A DNA stretch of 64,000 nucleotides, taken from NCBI GenBank assembly GCA_041736895.1, contig JBGSSS010000198.1:1-64000 (forward strand), read 5' to 3'. Positions 40,700 through 49,301 of this stretch are shown one piece after another. The DNA is from JANRLT01 sp041736895. Lineage in GTDB: Bacteria > Planctomycetota > Planctomycetia > Pirellulales > JALHPA01. The notes under the pieces were generated by a model. The model saw nothing but the letters and a program-made list of their open reading frames with translations. It ran no database searches and was not told the origin of the DNA. The translations under genes and the position numbers were made by a program. Positions within the stretch are counted from its first letter, which is position 1. Each line of letters starts with the position of its first letter.

Positions 40700-42391
40700 A
40701 TGACAAAATATACCATTTTCTGCGTGTTGGGGTTGGCCCTGCTAATCGCAGGAGCCAAACATTGGATGCCCGGTTCAAAACCGGCCAGCAATACAACGGC
40801 GGCGAATTCCGAGGGGAGCAAGATCGCGCCGTTAACGAACACCGAACACGCGGCCTCGCTGGCAGCCCCTCCGCCTTCGAGCAGCGATTCGCCGCAAGCC
40901 GGTCCCGCCGCGCGGCAGCCCGACCGCAGCTTTACCCCGGGCAGCACCTTCCTGGCTCAGTCGGTACAGAACACCGCGGAGCAGGAACCGGGCAAGATCG
41001 ATGTGGTGCCTCCTTCGGTGCTGACACAAACTCCGCAGCCGGCGCCGCTAGCCTTGCCGACGACTCATAAACCGCAACCGCGAGAAGCCAACCCGAATGC
41101 GGTCGTGCTGACGCCGCTCAGCGCAGGAGCGCCTGAACAGCCAAGCTTGCCAGCCGATCTGGCCGCCGCTTCGGCCGAAAGCGCTTCCATGATCTCCGAT
41201 GCCACGGCCCGGTCCGTGTTGATTCCCTCCGTTGCCGCGCTCAAGCCGCTGCTCGATGGCCCGGTAGAACTCCAGTTTCCCGAGATTGTCCAGAAGCAGA
41301 TTAATCTTGGCGGCCCCGGGAGCACTCCGATCTCCCCTTACTCGGCGGGGCAAGACCCGCTCGGCCAGCCCGTGGCCGGCGGCGAGCGCAGCAACGAAGC
41401 ACGGAATCCGGCGCAGGTCAAAGCCGATTCACTCGCTTCACACAATCTTCTACAAGGCGCGCAGTTAGCTTACCGCTCGCAAAAGTTTCCCGTGCAGCAC
41501 AAGCTCGAAGGGCGGGAATTGACTCTCCAAGATTTATTCATCATTACGAATGATCGCGATAAACGCTTCGCCTTGCTCAAAGCTTACTGGAGAGTTGCGT
41601 TGGCGATGGCAGAATATAATTGGGCCGTGGAAGAGTACTACACGATCAAACCGCTCGAAGGTGTTGCGGGACAAGCTTCCACAAGCCATCGTTATATCGA
41701 AGCCGCGATCAATTCCAGCGTAGCGCGAGTTTCCGAAACACGCATCCAAACAATTAATGCGCAGTTCGAGTTGTTAAAGTTGATGGGCGGACAATATCGG
41801 GCCATGCCGCTCTGCGCTGATATCCCGCTGGTGGGAACATACAACACGCAATTCGAAAAGAATTACCCGACTGGCCGTGCTCCTGCGCGGCTGCGTGAAA
41901 TCTCGCAGACCGTCGATCTGCGCCGAGATGTGGTCAACTCGCGCTGCCTGTCGATTCACACCACGTTCAATGCTTGGGCGAATTCGGCGATCCCGCAGTA
42001 TCTTCGAAGTCAGTCGGAGAGCGATGCGCAGGTCGTGGCGATTGGCTACGAACAAGTGATCCGTCATCGCCGCTATTTCTTGGCCGCGATCCGCGAATAC
42101 AACAACGACATCGCGGAATATGCCCTGAGTGTCTTGAGCCCCTCGTTTCGTCCGGAGCAACTCGCCAGTTTCTTGACACGAACTCCCAGCCCTGGCCCGC
42201 TGTGGAATACGAGTGCGATGATTTCCAGCGAATCGGCTGAGGTTCCGCCATCGCTCCAGGAGCTTCGTGCCGACAGCCCGGCTCGTTCGGACAGCCAAGT
42301 ACGCCCGGCAACGTTCGTCAATGAATCCGCGGGCGAGGACTGGAGCCTAAAGACGCGCGAACCTTTGCCGAGTGTCATGACGAAAAAATAA
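40700..42391 (+). CDS. Large exported/anchored protein, OEP-like helical C-terminal half
   Basis: A 563-residue protein. MTKYTIFCVLGLALLIAGAK is a signal or anchor. Residues 25-260 are low-complexity, rich in Pro, Ala, Ser and Gln, and probably unstructured. The C-terminal half is helical, with LKAYWRVALAMAEYNWAVEE and HRRYFLAAIREYNNDIAEYA, which resemble the long hairpins of TolC/OEP-type outer-membrane efflux proteins, but the two-repeat beta-barrel pattern is not visible. Role unknown; envelope location likely. No ribosome site is obvious before the ATG at 40700. Confidence 0.6.
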   Translation: MTKYTIFCVLGLALLIAGAKHWMPGSKPASNTTAANSEGSKIAPLTNTEHAASLAAPPPSSSDSPQAGPAARQPDRSFTPGSTFLAQSVQNTAEQEPGKIDVVPPSVLTQTPQPAPLALPTTHKPQPREANPNAVVLTPLSAGAPEQPSLPADLAAASAESASMISDATARSVLIPSVAALKPLLDGPVELQFPEIVQKQINLGGPGSTPISPYSAGQDPLGQPVAGGERSNEARNPAQVKADSLASHNLLQGAQLAYRSQKFPVQHKLEGRELTLQDLFIITNDRDKRFALLKAYWRVALAMAEYNWAVEEYYTIKPLEGVAGQASTSHRYIEAAINSSVARVSETRIQTINAQFELLKLMGGQYRAMPLCADIPLVGTYNTQFEKNYPTGRAPARLREISQTVDLRRDVVNSRCLSIHTTFNAWANSAIPQYLRSQSESDAQVVAIGYEQVIRHRRYFLAAIREYNNDIAEYALSVLSPSFRPEQLASFLTRTPSPGPLWNTSAMISSESAEVPPSLQELRADSPARSDSQVRPATFVNESAGEDWSLKTREPLPSVMTKK

Positions 42392-42553
42392 GATTCACCG
42401 TTCGCTTCAAAACTTCCCCTTCTGCGAAGCAATCCCCTGCGGCTGGGTATCCCATCCACAGGCTTGAGTTGGCGCTGAAGTCCGTTGTCTAAGTTCGGCG
42501 TCTTGCTTATTTCATCGAATAGCTTCTTCGCGCTCGCGCATTATAATGGTGTC

Positions 42554-43624
42554 ATGAACTCCGTTCTGCCAAAAATCGCACCGCTCCAGATCGGGGACAT
42601 CGTCGTTGATCCGCCGATCTTGCAGGCGCCGATGGCGGGCTATACGAATTTTGCGTTTCGCCAAGTTGTCCGCGAATTCGGCGGCACCGGGTTGCAAGCG
42701 ACCGAGATGATCTCGGCCACCGGGTTTTTGTGGCTCGAATCGCACGAGGGCGAATACCCCGATCGTCTGTGGGGCATTAAGGACGAACCGCGCCCCCTAG
42801 CCGTGCAGATCTGGGACAACGATCCGGCGACGCTGGCCGCCGTGGGGCAGAAGCTTGCCACCGAGTTTCGCGTCAGTGTCGTGGATATCAACTTTGGCTG
42901 CCCCGTGCGGCAAGTCACCGTCAAGGCGCATAGCGGGTCGTATTTGCTGCGTGATCCGGACCGTGTCGGAGCGATTGTCGAACGCGTGGTCAAAGCTTGT
43001 GCGCCGACACCGGTGACCGCCAAGATCCGCCTGGGTTGCACCCGCGATACGATTAATGCGATTCAGATTGCGCAGGTGGTCGAGCAAGCCGGAGCCGCGG
43101 CGCTCACCGTGCATGGCCGTGTGGCGGCGGATTTTTTTACCGGCTCGGCGGACTGGGACAAGATCAGCGAAATCAAACAGCATCTTCGCCGCATTCCGCT
43201 CATCGGCAACGGCGATCTGACGTCGGCCGAAGCGGTCGTGAGGGCGTTTACCAGTTACCAGGTCGACGGCGTGATGATCGCGCGGGCGGCGTTGTCAAAG
43301 CCCTGGCTCTATGCCCAGGCGGCGGCGGCGCTGCGCGGCGAGCCGATTCCGCCTGACCCGACACCCGACGAAGAGCGAACTCTGATCCGGCATCATTACG
43401 CGCTGGTGCGCGAGCGCTTCGGCGATGAGCGCGGCACGGTATTGATGCGCAAGTTTGCGACGCAGTACGCGCAAGGACGCCACGGGGCCAGGGAGTTTCG
43501 CGGCAAGATCAGCCGCGTTTCAACGCCGGTTGAATTCGAGTCGGTCCTCGAGCAATACTTCCCGCGCACTTCGGTTCGCGATACTGTCCGGCCAGCCAGT
43601 TGCGAGGAAGGCTGCGAAGTCTAA
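42554..43624 (+). CDS. dusB: tRNA-dihydrouridine synthase (DusB-like)
   Basis: FMN enzyme reducing uridine to dihydrouridine in the tRNA D-loop. 356 residues: ILQAPMAGYTNFAFRQVVRE (FMN-binding start), QIWDNDPATLAA, the conserved INFGCPVRQV with Cys116 in the catalytic position, VTAKIRLG, LTVHGRVAADFFTGSADWD and the glycine-rich phosphate site IPLIGNGDLTSAE with GVMIARAAL. The frame opens upstream at 42485 but ATG 42554 fits the family. A TATAAT at 42542-42547 lies so close that transcription would start at about the ATG, so the mRNA may be leaderless. Confidence 0.92.
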   Translation: MNSVLPKIAPLQIGDIVVDPPILQAPMAGYTNFAFRQVVREFGGTGLQATEMISATGFLWLESHEGEYPDRLWGIKDEPRPLAVQIWDNDPATLAAVGQKLATEFRVSVVDINFGCPVRQVTVKAHSGSYLLRDPDRVGAIVERVVKACAPTPVTAKIRLGCTRDTINAIQIAQVVEQAGAAALTVHGRVAADFFTGSADWDKISEIKQHLRRIPLIGNGDLTSAEAVVRAFTSYQVDGVMIARAALSKPWLYAQAAAALRGEPIPPDPTPDEERTLIRHHYALVRERFGDERGTVLMRKFATQYAQGRHGAREFRGKISRVSTPVEFESVLEQYFPRTSVRDTVRPASCEEGCEV

Positions 43625-43628
43625 AGTG

Positions 43629-43648
43629 GCTTGGGTTTTAACCCAAGC
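43629..43648. repeat. Palindrome GCTTGGGTTTTAACCCAAGC
   Basis: Perfect palindrome just after the dusB stop. It differs by one base from 50148-50167. Confidence 0.75.
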
Positions 43649-43663
43649 TTGAGATAAATCAAA

Positions 43664-43697
43664 GAAAAAAACGGCTGCGTTGACGCAGCCGTTTGTG
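43664..43697. terminator. Bidirectional terminator between dusB and the coiled-coil gene
   Basis: A-tract, ACGGCTGCG (43671-43679), loop TTGA, CGCAGCCGT, then TTTGT. It separates two convergent genes. Confidence 0.75.
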
Positions 43698-43749
43698 AAA
43701 AGCGATTAAAAATATCAAATCATCATTCGTTCGTTGCAATGGCGACGAA

Positions 43750-45171
43750 CTACTTCTGAAACGCACTGTTGCCGCTGCCGGCGGGAGCAGAACGCGGCGG
43801 GAAGCGCGGGACGATTTGAGTTTGGTTATCTTTCGGCTTCGGCAGGGTGTCGACTAGACGTTGATTGCCGGCATCTTGCGAGCGGTTGCTGTTCGGCGAG
43901 TAACCGACTTCATCGAGAAACTGCTGCAGCGATTGAAATTTAATGTTGTATTTCTTGGCATCCGCGGTGACTTCGTTCCAAGGCTTGGTGAACTTGGCAT
44001 CCGAGCGATCGTCCGGACCGCGGCCCACGATCAATTTCTCGGTATCCGGCGTGATTGCTCCCATCACTTCGCCGCGTTCACTCACATCGGCCACCACGGT
44101 TCCGCCGTTGGCGATGATGAGATCCTTGAGCTTGGCACGATCGCTGATGCCGTCGTTGTCGAAATCGACCGCTCCGGCGATCGCGATCTTCAAACGCTTG
44201 CCCGGATACCACAGCGGCGAGTCGATGAAATCACCGGGCAGGATCGGATCGGAAACCGAGTTCTCAACAATTCGTGCACGCGAGATTTTGTCGTCGATAA
44301 TCTCGATAATCTCGATGGCCCCCTTCTTGACGGCCGTGGCGACATCGTTGGTGCCGCGATCGTAGACACTAAACGTTACGCGGCGTTGCAGGCTGTCCGT
44401 CCGGCCGATGTTGACATAAGCCGACTTGGTGCGCTCATCGACGTACACGATCTGGCCATCGGTCAGTGTTGGTGTTTCATCCCTGTGGCTATCAATGATC
44501 TTCTTTTGGTTTCCTACGGTGACGAGCAGTCCTTTCTCGACGACTGTTGCTTTCTTGGTGATGGCCGCGATTTTGTCATTGAGGACTATGTTTTCGTCCC
44601 CCTTTTCCTTGATTGCTTTTTCGGCTTCGAGTTTGGATTGTCCCAACGCGGCGAGGGCTGTTTTAATCGTGCCGCTATAGGTGGTGTAATCGCTTTGTGC
44701 CTTGGTGGTGTCGTTCTTGGCGTTGGCAAGTTCGGTCTCGTGCTTTGCTTTGACTGCGGCGAGCTCCGCGACAGCCTTGTCTTCTCCATCTTTGTGGGAA
44801 GCCAGCTTGATATCTTTCTGTTGGAGCGTCTCGGCCATTTGTTTCAAAATCTCGGGGTAGCTTTTCAGTTGAGTGTTGACACCCGAGAGCGCCAGGTACT
44901 TTTCAATCTTGGCCTCGTTCTTCTTGACGATCGATTCGGCGCTTTCTTCGATATCCTTTTGATCGATCAGCTTGAAATAGCCTTCGCGTTCCAGGTTGAC
45001 TTTCGTGAGCCGGTTGTCCGCCTCCTTGGCTTTCGCGATCGCGTCGTTCTTTTCGCCGATCGCTTTTTTGTAGTTGTCAAAAAAGATATAAGTCGTCACG
45101 CTCAAGATGATCGTGAGCATCACAAAGATGATCAATGCGATTTGCAAACCTTGGTTTTCGCGAGCAGCCAT
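43750..45171 (-). CDS. Membrane-anchored coiled-coil protein with a BRCT-like C-terminal domain
   Basis: A 473-residue protein: one membrane helix at residues 9-31 (LQIALIIFVMLTIILSVTTY), a coiled coil rich in Ala/Lys/Glu/Asp to about 230, a beta domain at 238-320 (IVYVDERTKSAYVNIGRTDS, FSVYDRG, SDPILPGDFIDSP) like the C-terminal barrel of FlgT-type or similar envelope proteins, and a segment at 326-424 whose order fits a BRCT fold: RLKIAIAGAVDF, LKDLIIANGGTVVADVSERG, TEKLIVGRG, ADAKKYNIKFQSLQQFLDEV. The tail is Asn/Gln/Pro-rich. The ATG at 45169-45171 with GAGG upstream is the start; the frame continues further upstream without meaning. Function unknown. Confidence 0.68.
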   Translation of the reverse strand: MAARENQGLQIALIIFVMLTIILSVTTYIFFDNYKKAIGEKNDAIAKAKEADNRLTKVNLEREGYFKLIDQKDIEESAESIVKKNEAKIEKYLALSGVNTQLKSYPEILKQMAETLQQKDIKLASHKDGEDKAVAELAAVKAKHETELANAKNDTTKAQSDYTTYSGTIKTALAALGQSKLEAEKAIKEKGDENIVLNDKIAAITKKATVVEKGLLVTVGNQKKIIDSHRDETPTLTDGQIVYVDERTKSAYVNIGRTDSLQRRVTFSVYDRGTNDVATAVKKGAIEIIEIIDDKISRARIVENSVSDPILPGDFIDSPLWYPGKRLKIAIAGAVDFDNDGISDRAKLKDLIIANGGTVVADVSERGEVMGAITPDTEKLIVGRGPDDRSDAKFTKPWNEVTADAKKYNIKFQSLQQFLDEVGYSPNSNRSQDAGNQRLVDTLPKPKDNQTQIVPRFPPRSAPAGSGNSAFQK

Positions 45172-45491
45172 GTTCGTTGCCTCAGATAATTTCCAACTTA
45201 CGGGAATCAATAGAATTCCCGTGCGACTCGCGGCGCTGATGCCGCGCGACGAATTACCGGCCGTTCTGTTCCGCAAAACGGCCCGCCAGCTCCTGGCCAC
45301 GGATCGTATGACAAGGGATCCCGTGCAGCGGGATCTGTTCCGTGGGCCGGTTTCGTTTGCGAATTGTCGAACAAGAGCCACTGGTCTTGCCAACAATCCA
45401 AACGAGTATCCGGTCCATTTAGAATAATCGCCGTGGATTTCCCGTGTCAAACAATTTGCGCCATTCTCTCCGAAAAGCGCGAAAATCGCTG

Positions 45492-46808
45492 ATGAATCCC
45501 GCCGAACCCGCAAACCCGTTAGAAGCGTTGGAACTCGCCCGTTGGCTGACCTCGGCCGCCGCCGAGCCGCGGTTGACCGCCGCGGCTTCCTCCGAGCGAA
45601 TGTCCCCCCAACTCGTCCAATCGTTACGACGTTCGCTGACCCACGAGCAAACGCGGGCCGTGCTGGAACTCGCGGCGCTGCGCGAACGGGCCGCGGAGAA
45701 ATTTCCCTGGGCCGAACGGCTCTTTTTTACGGCCAAAGGACTGGAGCAGGCCAGTGATTGGCGGCTAGCGCTATACAAAGCTACGACCGCGCAGCAGCGA
45801 TTGCCCAGCTATGAGGCCTACGACCTCGGCTGTGGGATCGGCGGCGACTTGTTGGCCCTCGCGAGGTTAGGCCCCACGACCGCCGTGGAGCGAGATCCGG
45901 TCGCGGCCGAATTTGCCAAAGCCAATCTGCAGAACTTCTGGCCGTTCGGCCAAGCGGCACAATTCGATAAAACGAGTCAAGTGATTTGCGACGACATCGG
46001 CGAGACGAAACTTGCCCCGAGCTCGTTTTGGCACCTCGATCCCGATCGCCGGCCGCTTGGCCCGCGGGCCGTGCAATGGGAATGGCTCGAGCCGGGTCCC
46101 GAGACAATCGCCGCGCTGCTTCAGCGCCAGCCGAATGGCATTATCAAGGGAGCGCCTGCCGCGCCGGCTCCGACAATGGAACTCGGCGACTACTCGCGCG
46201 AATGGGTAAGCACACGCCGCGAGTGCCGCCAGCAGTTGCTCTGGCTAGGCGCGCTTGCCGAGAAGCGGGACCTGCATCGCGCGACGCGGATTATCGATGC
46301 TGAAACCGCGCAAAAATATCTGCAACGCTCGAGCGACATGTTGCGCACGAGCCCGATTGCTGATCCGTGGCAGCCGAGCGTCGCGTATTCATTTCAAGGC
46401 CGACCGGAGCAAGTTACCGAAGGGACCGCGCAGTGGGGGCAATACCTTTACGAACCCGATCCGGCGATTCTTGCCGCCTCGCTGTCAGGCGACTTGGCGC
46501 AGATTCTCTGTTGGAAGCAAGTCGAAGCAGCGATTCCGTACTTTACGAGCGAAATCTTGGCGCACCATCCGCTCTGGTCCTCGTTCCGCATCGAGGCAGT
46601 GTTGCCTTGGCGGCGCGAGCGGGTCAAAGCCTTGCTTCGAGAACGAAATATCGGCCAACTCGAAATCAAAAAACGCGGGGTCCCGCTCGACCCCGCGGAA
46701 GTACGGCAACAGCTTCAACCGCGCGGAGAAAATAGCGGCGTTTTGATCCTCACACGCCACGGCAAACAGGTCCAGGCGTTGCTCTGCGAACGTGTGTTGG
46801 CGGGCTGA
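45492..46808 (+). CDS. THUMP-like class I methyltransferase
   Basis: A 438-residue protein with a helical N-terminal domain, a SAM-binding motif YDLGCGIGGDLLALARLG, FWHLDPDRRPLGPRA (a D-P-x-R motif typical of a conserved family of THUMP-like methyltransferases) and a C-terminal THUMP-like half ending RERNIGQLEIKKRGVPLDPA and GVLILTRHGKQVQALLCERV. The family is presumed to modify RNA; the target is unknown. ATG 45492 is chosen; GTG at 45444 in the same frame is possible. It diverges from the coiled-coil gene. Confidence 0.82.
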   Translation: MNPAEPANPLEALELARWLTSAAAEPRLTAAASSERMSPQLVQSLRRSLTHEQTRAVLELAALRERAAEKFPWAERLFFTAKGLEQASDWRLALYKATTAQQRLPSYEAYDLGCGIGGDLLALARLGPTTAVERDPVAAEFAKANLQNFWPFGQAAQFDKTSQVICDDIGETKLAPSSFWHLDPDRRPLGPRAVQWEWLEPGPETIAALLQRQPNGIIKGAPAAPAPTMELGDYSREWVSTRRECRQQLLWLGALAEKRDLHRATRIIDAETAQKYLQRSSDMLRTSPIADPWQPSVAYSFQGRPEQVTEGTAQWGQYLYEPDPAILAASLSGDLAQILCWKQVEAAIPYFTSEILAHHPLWSSFRIEAVLPWRRERVKALLRERNIGQLEIKKRGVPLDPAEVRQQLQPRGENSGVLILTRHGKQVQALLCERVLAG

Positions 46809-46818
46809 AATCTAACGA

Positions 46819-48015
46819 TCAGCGGGGCATCTCTTTGGCCAAAATCTCGCCCTGCAACTCGTCGCGCAACATCGTCAGGGCGGCTTGCAGAAAAACCACG
46901 GCCATTGGCCCGACGAACAGCCCGATCGCGCCGAGAGCTTGCACGCCGCCGAGAACGCTGAGCAACGCCAAGAGCGGATGTAGGTTCGTTTTGCCATTTA
47001 GCACCAGTGGCTTGACCAAATTGTCAACCATCGAGACGACGGCGATGCAGTAAACAGCCAACAAGATCGCCGGCAACGTTCCGCCATCCTTGAACCAATA
47101 CAACCAAAGACAGGCCGGCACCCAAATAATGGCGGCACCGATGAACGGGACTAACGACGCCAGTACCGTGATAAAAGTCAGCAAGATCACCGACGGCACG
47201 CCGGCAAAATAGTAACCGATCCCGGCGAGCAACCCCTGGCACAGTGCCGAGAGCAACGTCGCCGCAGCGACCGCGCGGCTGACATCGACGAAATCGCGCA
47301 AGAGCATCCGCTGGTGATCGCCAGCCAAGGGCAGAAGTTTCCCCACGGCTTCGATCATCGAATGGCCATCAATCAGAAAGTAGTAGACGGCGATTAACAT
47401 GATCGACAACCCGAAGAGAAACGAGAGGACGCGCGTCGGTGTCTTGAGCGCAAGTTCCTGGAGCCAAACCTTGGCCCGCGCGACGATCGTCACTTGGACA
47501 TCGTCCGGATGCAAGCTCAGTCCCGAGTGCTCATTGACCCAGGTGACACCGCGCACGATCAGATCGTGAAATTTTTGACTTTCGAGGGTATTCAAGTTCG
47601 GCGGGATGACGGCTAAATCCGCCATGGCGGGACTCGTCTGCAGGTTCGTCGCCGAGGCCTTGGCCGTTTGTTGGATGGTGCTTGTCCAATCCGCATCGGG
47701 GAACATTTTTTCGGCTTCGTGAATCGCCCGAAAGCTCAGCAGCACTGCGGGGATCAGAATCATTGCCAGAATCGCAAATACCGTGGCCAGCGCGGCGAGC
47801 CGCGGCGAGTTTTTGCAGCGCGGCAAAAGCCACTCGAACAAGGGGGACGCCAGCACCGTTATCAACATCGCCAAAAACAATGGCACGATGAATTCGGCCA
47901 TGACCTGATAGAACATCGCCCCGAACAAGACCACGAGCCCGACCAAGACGACTAGGCTAATGACGCGCGGAAGTATCGTGGACGATGTCGGAGTAGTTTG
48001 GCGAGGAGTAATCAT
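46819..48015 (-). CDS. AI-2E family transporter (UPF0118/PerM)
   Basis: A 398-residue membrane protein of about eight spans. Typical features: N-terminal pair of helices, a large soluble segment at about 95-195, then RVLSFLFGLSIMLIAVYYFL with FLIDG, VSRAVAAATLLSALCQGLLAGIGYYFAGVP and LVPFIGAAIIWVPACLWLYW, a signature block of the family, and DNLVKPLVLNGKTNLHPLLALLSVLGG near the end. Family members export small molecules or act as Na+/H+ antiporters; an autoinducer-2 role is only a family name here. ATG 48013-48015 with GGAG upstream cannot be confirmed. Confidence 0.9.
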   Translation of the reverse strand: MITPRQTTPTSSTILPRVISLVVLVGLVVLFGAMFYQVMAEFIVPLFLAMLITVLASPLFEWLLPRCKNSPRLAALATVFAILAMILIPAVLLSFRAIHEAEKMFPDADWTSTIQQTAKASATNLQTSPAMADLAVIPPNLNTLESQKFHDLIVRGVTWVNEHSGLSLHPDDVQVTIVARAKVWLQELALKTPTRVLSFLFGLSIMLIAVYYFLIDGHSMIEAVGKLLPLAGDHQRMLLRDFVDVSRAVAAATLLSALCQGLLAGIGYYFAGVPSVILLTFITVLASLVPFIGAAIIWVPACLWLYWFKDGGTLPAILLAVYCIAVVSMVDNLVKPLVLNGKTNLHPLLALLSVLGGVQALGAIGLFVGPMAVVFLQAALTMLRDELQGEILAKEMPR

Positions 48016-48080
48016 GGGCCTGATTCTACGGCCAAGAGCTGCTGGATTACCAGACGAGTCTCTTCACTTCCGAGCGCCTG

Positions 48081-48103
48081 CCCCACGGTCATTGACCGTG
48101 GGG
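48081..48103. repeat. Palindrome CCCCACGGTCATTGACCGTGGGG
   Basis: Perfect 11-base arms around the centre A/T; between the Gfo/Idh/MocA stop and the AI-2E start. The core GGTCATTGACC recurs as GGTCAATGACC at 58215-58235. Confidence 0.7.
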
Positions 48104-48119
48104 CTAATGGATTGCGCGA

Positions 48120-49121
48120 TTACTTCTTGGCTTCGACCTCGGCACGTGCTTTTTTCAAGACATCGGCCAACAGCACCTTGGCCCCTTTTTGGCGTTTGCT
48201 TTCGTCGGCCGCTTCCATGAAGGTGTAGATTTCGATCGTTTCTTCGGCCGAGACTGGCGGCGTGCCGGTTTTGAAGAACTTGACGATTTCATAGACCAGC
48301 GGATCGTAACCCTCGTACGTGCCGATGTCGCTTTTACCTTTGTCGCCCTTGGCGTGTCCTGAGTAGCCTTTGCCTTCGCGGAAGATGCCGATCCGAACCT
48401 CGGGCCATTCGCCGGTGACTTCGATCTTGCCATCGGCGGTTGTGCCGCGCTGCACCGAGATGCAGCCAGTGCCCATCACGGTGTAAAGCGATTCGACGCC
48501 ATGAATCCCATACCAGTAGAGATCGACGTGATGCGATTCCAAGCTCGCAGGACTGCTGGCTTCGCAGTGCGTGATCTTGCCGAGAGTACCCGCGCGTGCG
48601 GCGAGTGTCGATTTGCAGAACCGCAGTGATGACGAGGAAAAAATCGGCACACCGGCGGCTTTGGATTCGTCAAAGATGCGCAGCACATCGGTCAGATTCG
48701 CCGCTAGCGGTTTGTCGATATAGACCGGCTTCTTGGCTTTCAAGACTGGCCGCAATTGTTCCAAGTGAACACGCCCGTCGAGACTTTCAATGAACACAAC
48801 ATCAACTTTCTGCACCAACTCGTCGATCGTGTCCACGATCTCGACACCGAGCTTCTTGACATCTTCGGTGAACTTCGGCACCCGGTCGATGCTCGACGGG
48901 ATATCGGCACTTCCACCCGACCAAGCCGCAACGACGCGCACGCCCACGGCCTCGGGTTTCGGTTTCTCCGCGTTCAACGTTTTGGTGAACGCGACGACGT
49001 GCGAGGTGTCGAGACCGATGATGCCGGCGCGGAGGGGCTTCGTGTTTTCCGGTTCGGCCGCAAAAGCTGATGCCGCAAGGAGGCAAGTAGCAGCAAATAA
49101 TGAAAATCGCAAGCCACCCAT
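48120..49121 (-). CDS. Exported Gfo/Idh/MocA-family oxidoreductase
   Basis: A 333-residue NAD(P)-dependent oxidoreductase fold with a Sec signal peptide (MGGLRFSLFAATCLLAASAFA). After it, LRAGIIGLDTSHVVAFTKTL is a variant dinucleotide-binding loop lacking the classical GxGxxG, VDVVFIESLDGRVHLEQL and PVYIDKPLAANLTDVLRIFD (E/D-K-P motif of the family, Lys conserved) follow. Export of this fold is common in planctomycetes and in these proteins the cofactor is probably carried along. ATG at 49119-49121; the upstream frame runs into a repeat. It may act on sugars or sugar acids. Confidence 0.85.
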   Translation of the reverse strand: MGGLRFSLFAATCLLAASAFAAEPENTKPLRAGIIGLDTSHVVAFTKTLNAEKPKPEAVGVRVVAAWSGGSADIPSSIDRVPKFTEDVKKLGVEIVDTIDELVQKVDVVFIESLDGRVHLEQLRPVLKAKKPVYIDKPLAANLTDVLRIFDESKAAGVPIFSSSSLRFCKSTLAARAGTLGKITHCEASSPASLESHHVDLYWYGIHGVESLYTVMGTGCISVQRGTTADGKIEVTGEWPEVRIGIFREGKGYSGHAKGDKGKSDIGTYEGYDPLVYEIVKFFKTGTPPVSAEETIEIYTFMEAADESKRQKGAKVLLADVLKKARAEVEAKK

Positions 49122-49168
49122 AGCACGCACCCAAAGTAAATAGTTGCCGGTCACAGAATCGAAAGAAA

Positions 49169-49295
49169 TGCAATTTTGCCGCAAAGAAAACAAGAAAAGC
49201 AAAGGGGAGAATGGTTGAACGTGAAGCTGATTGCTACACGAGCGCCTTCTTTTGTTGTTTTTCTTGTTTTTCTTGTTTTTCTTGCGGCAAAAAGT
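49169..49295. repeat. Inverted repeat with GCCGCAAAGAAAACAAGAAAA arms, copy 1
   Basis: Left arm TTTTGCCGCAAAGAAAACAA...GCAAAGG (49174-49206) and right arm TTGTTTTTCTTGTTTTTCTT...GCGGCAAAAAG (49254-49293) are low-complexity inverted repeats. The right arm ends next to the SGNH hydrolase stop codon. A second copy is 54006-54313. Confidence 0.75.
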
Positions 49296-49301
49296 GTATT
49301 C

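Noticed and set aside
43861..45189. Plus-strand frame of 442 codons opposite the coiled-coil gene
   Set aside because: Antisense of a Lys/Glu/Ala-rich coiled coil gives a long Phe/Leu-rich frame; it does not look like a real membrane protein.
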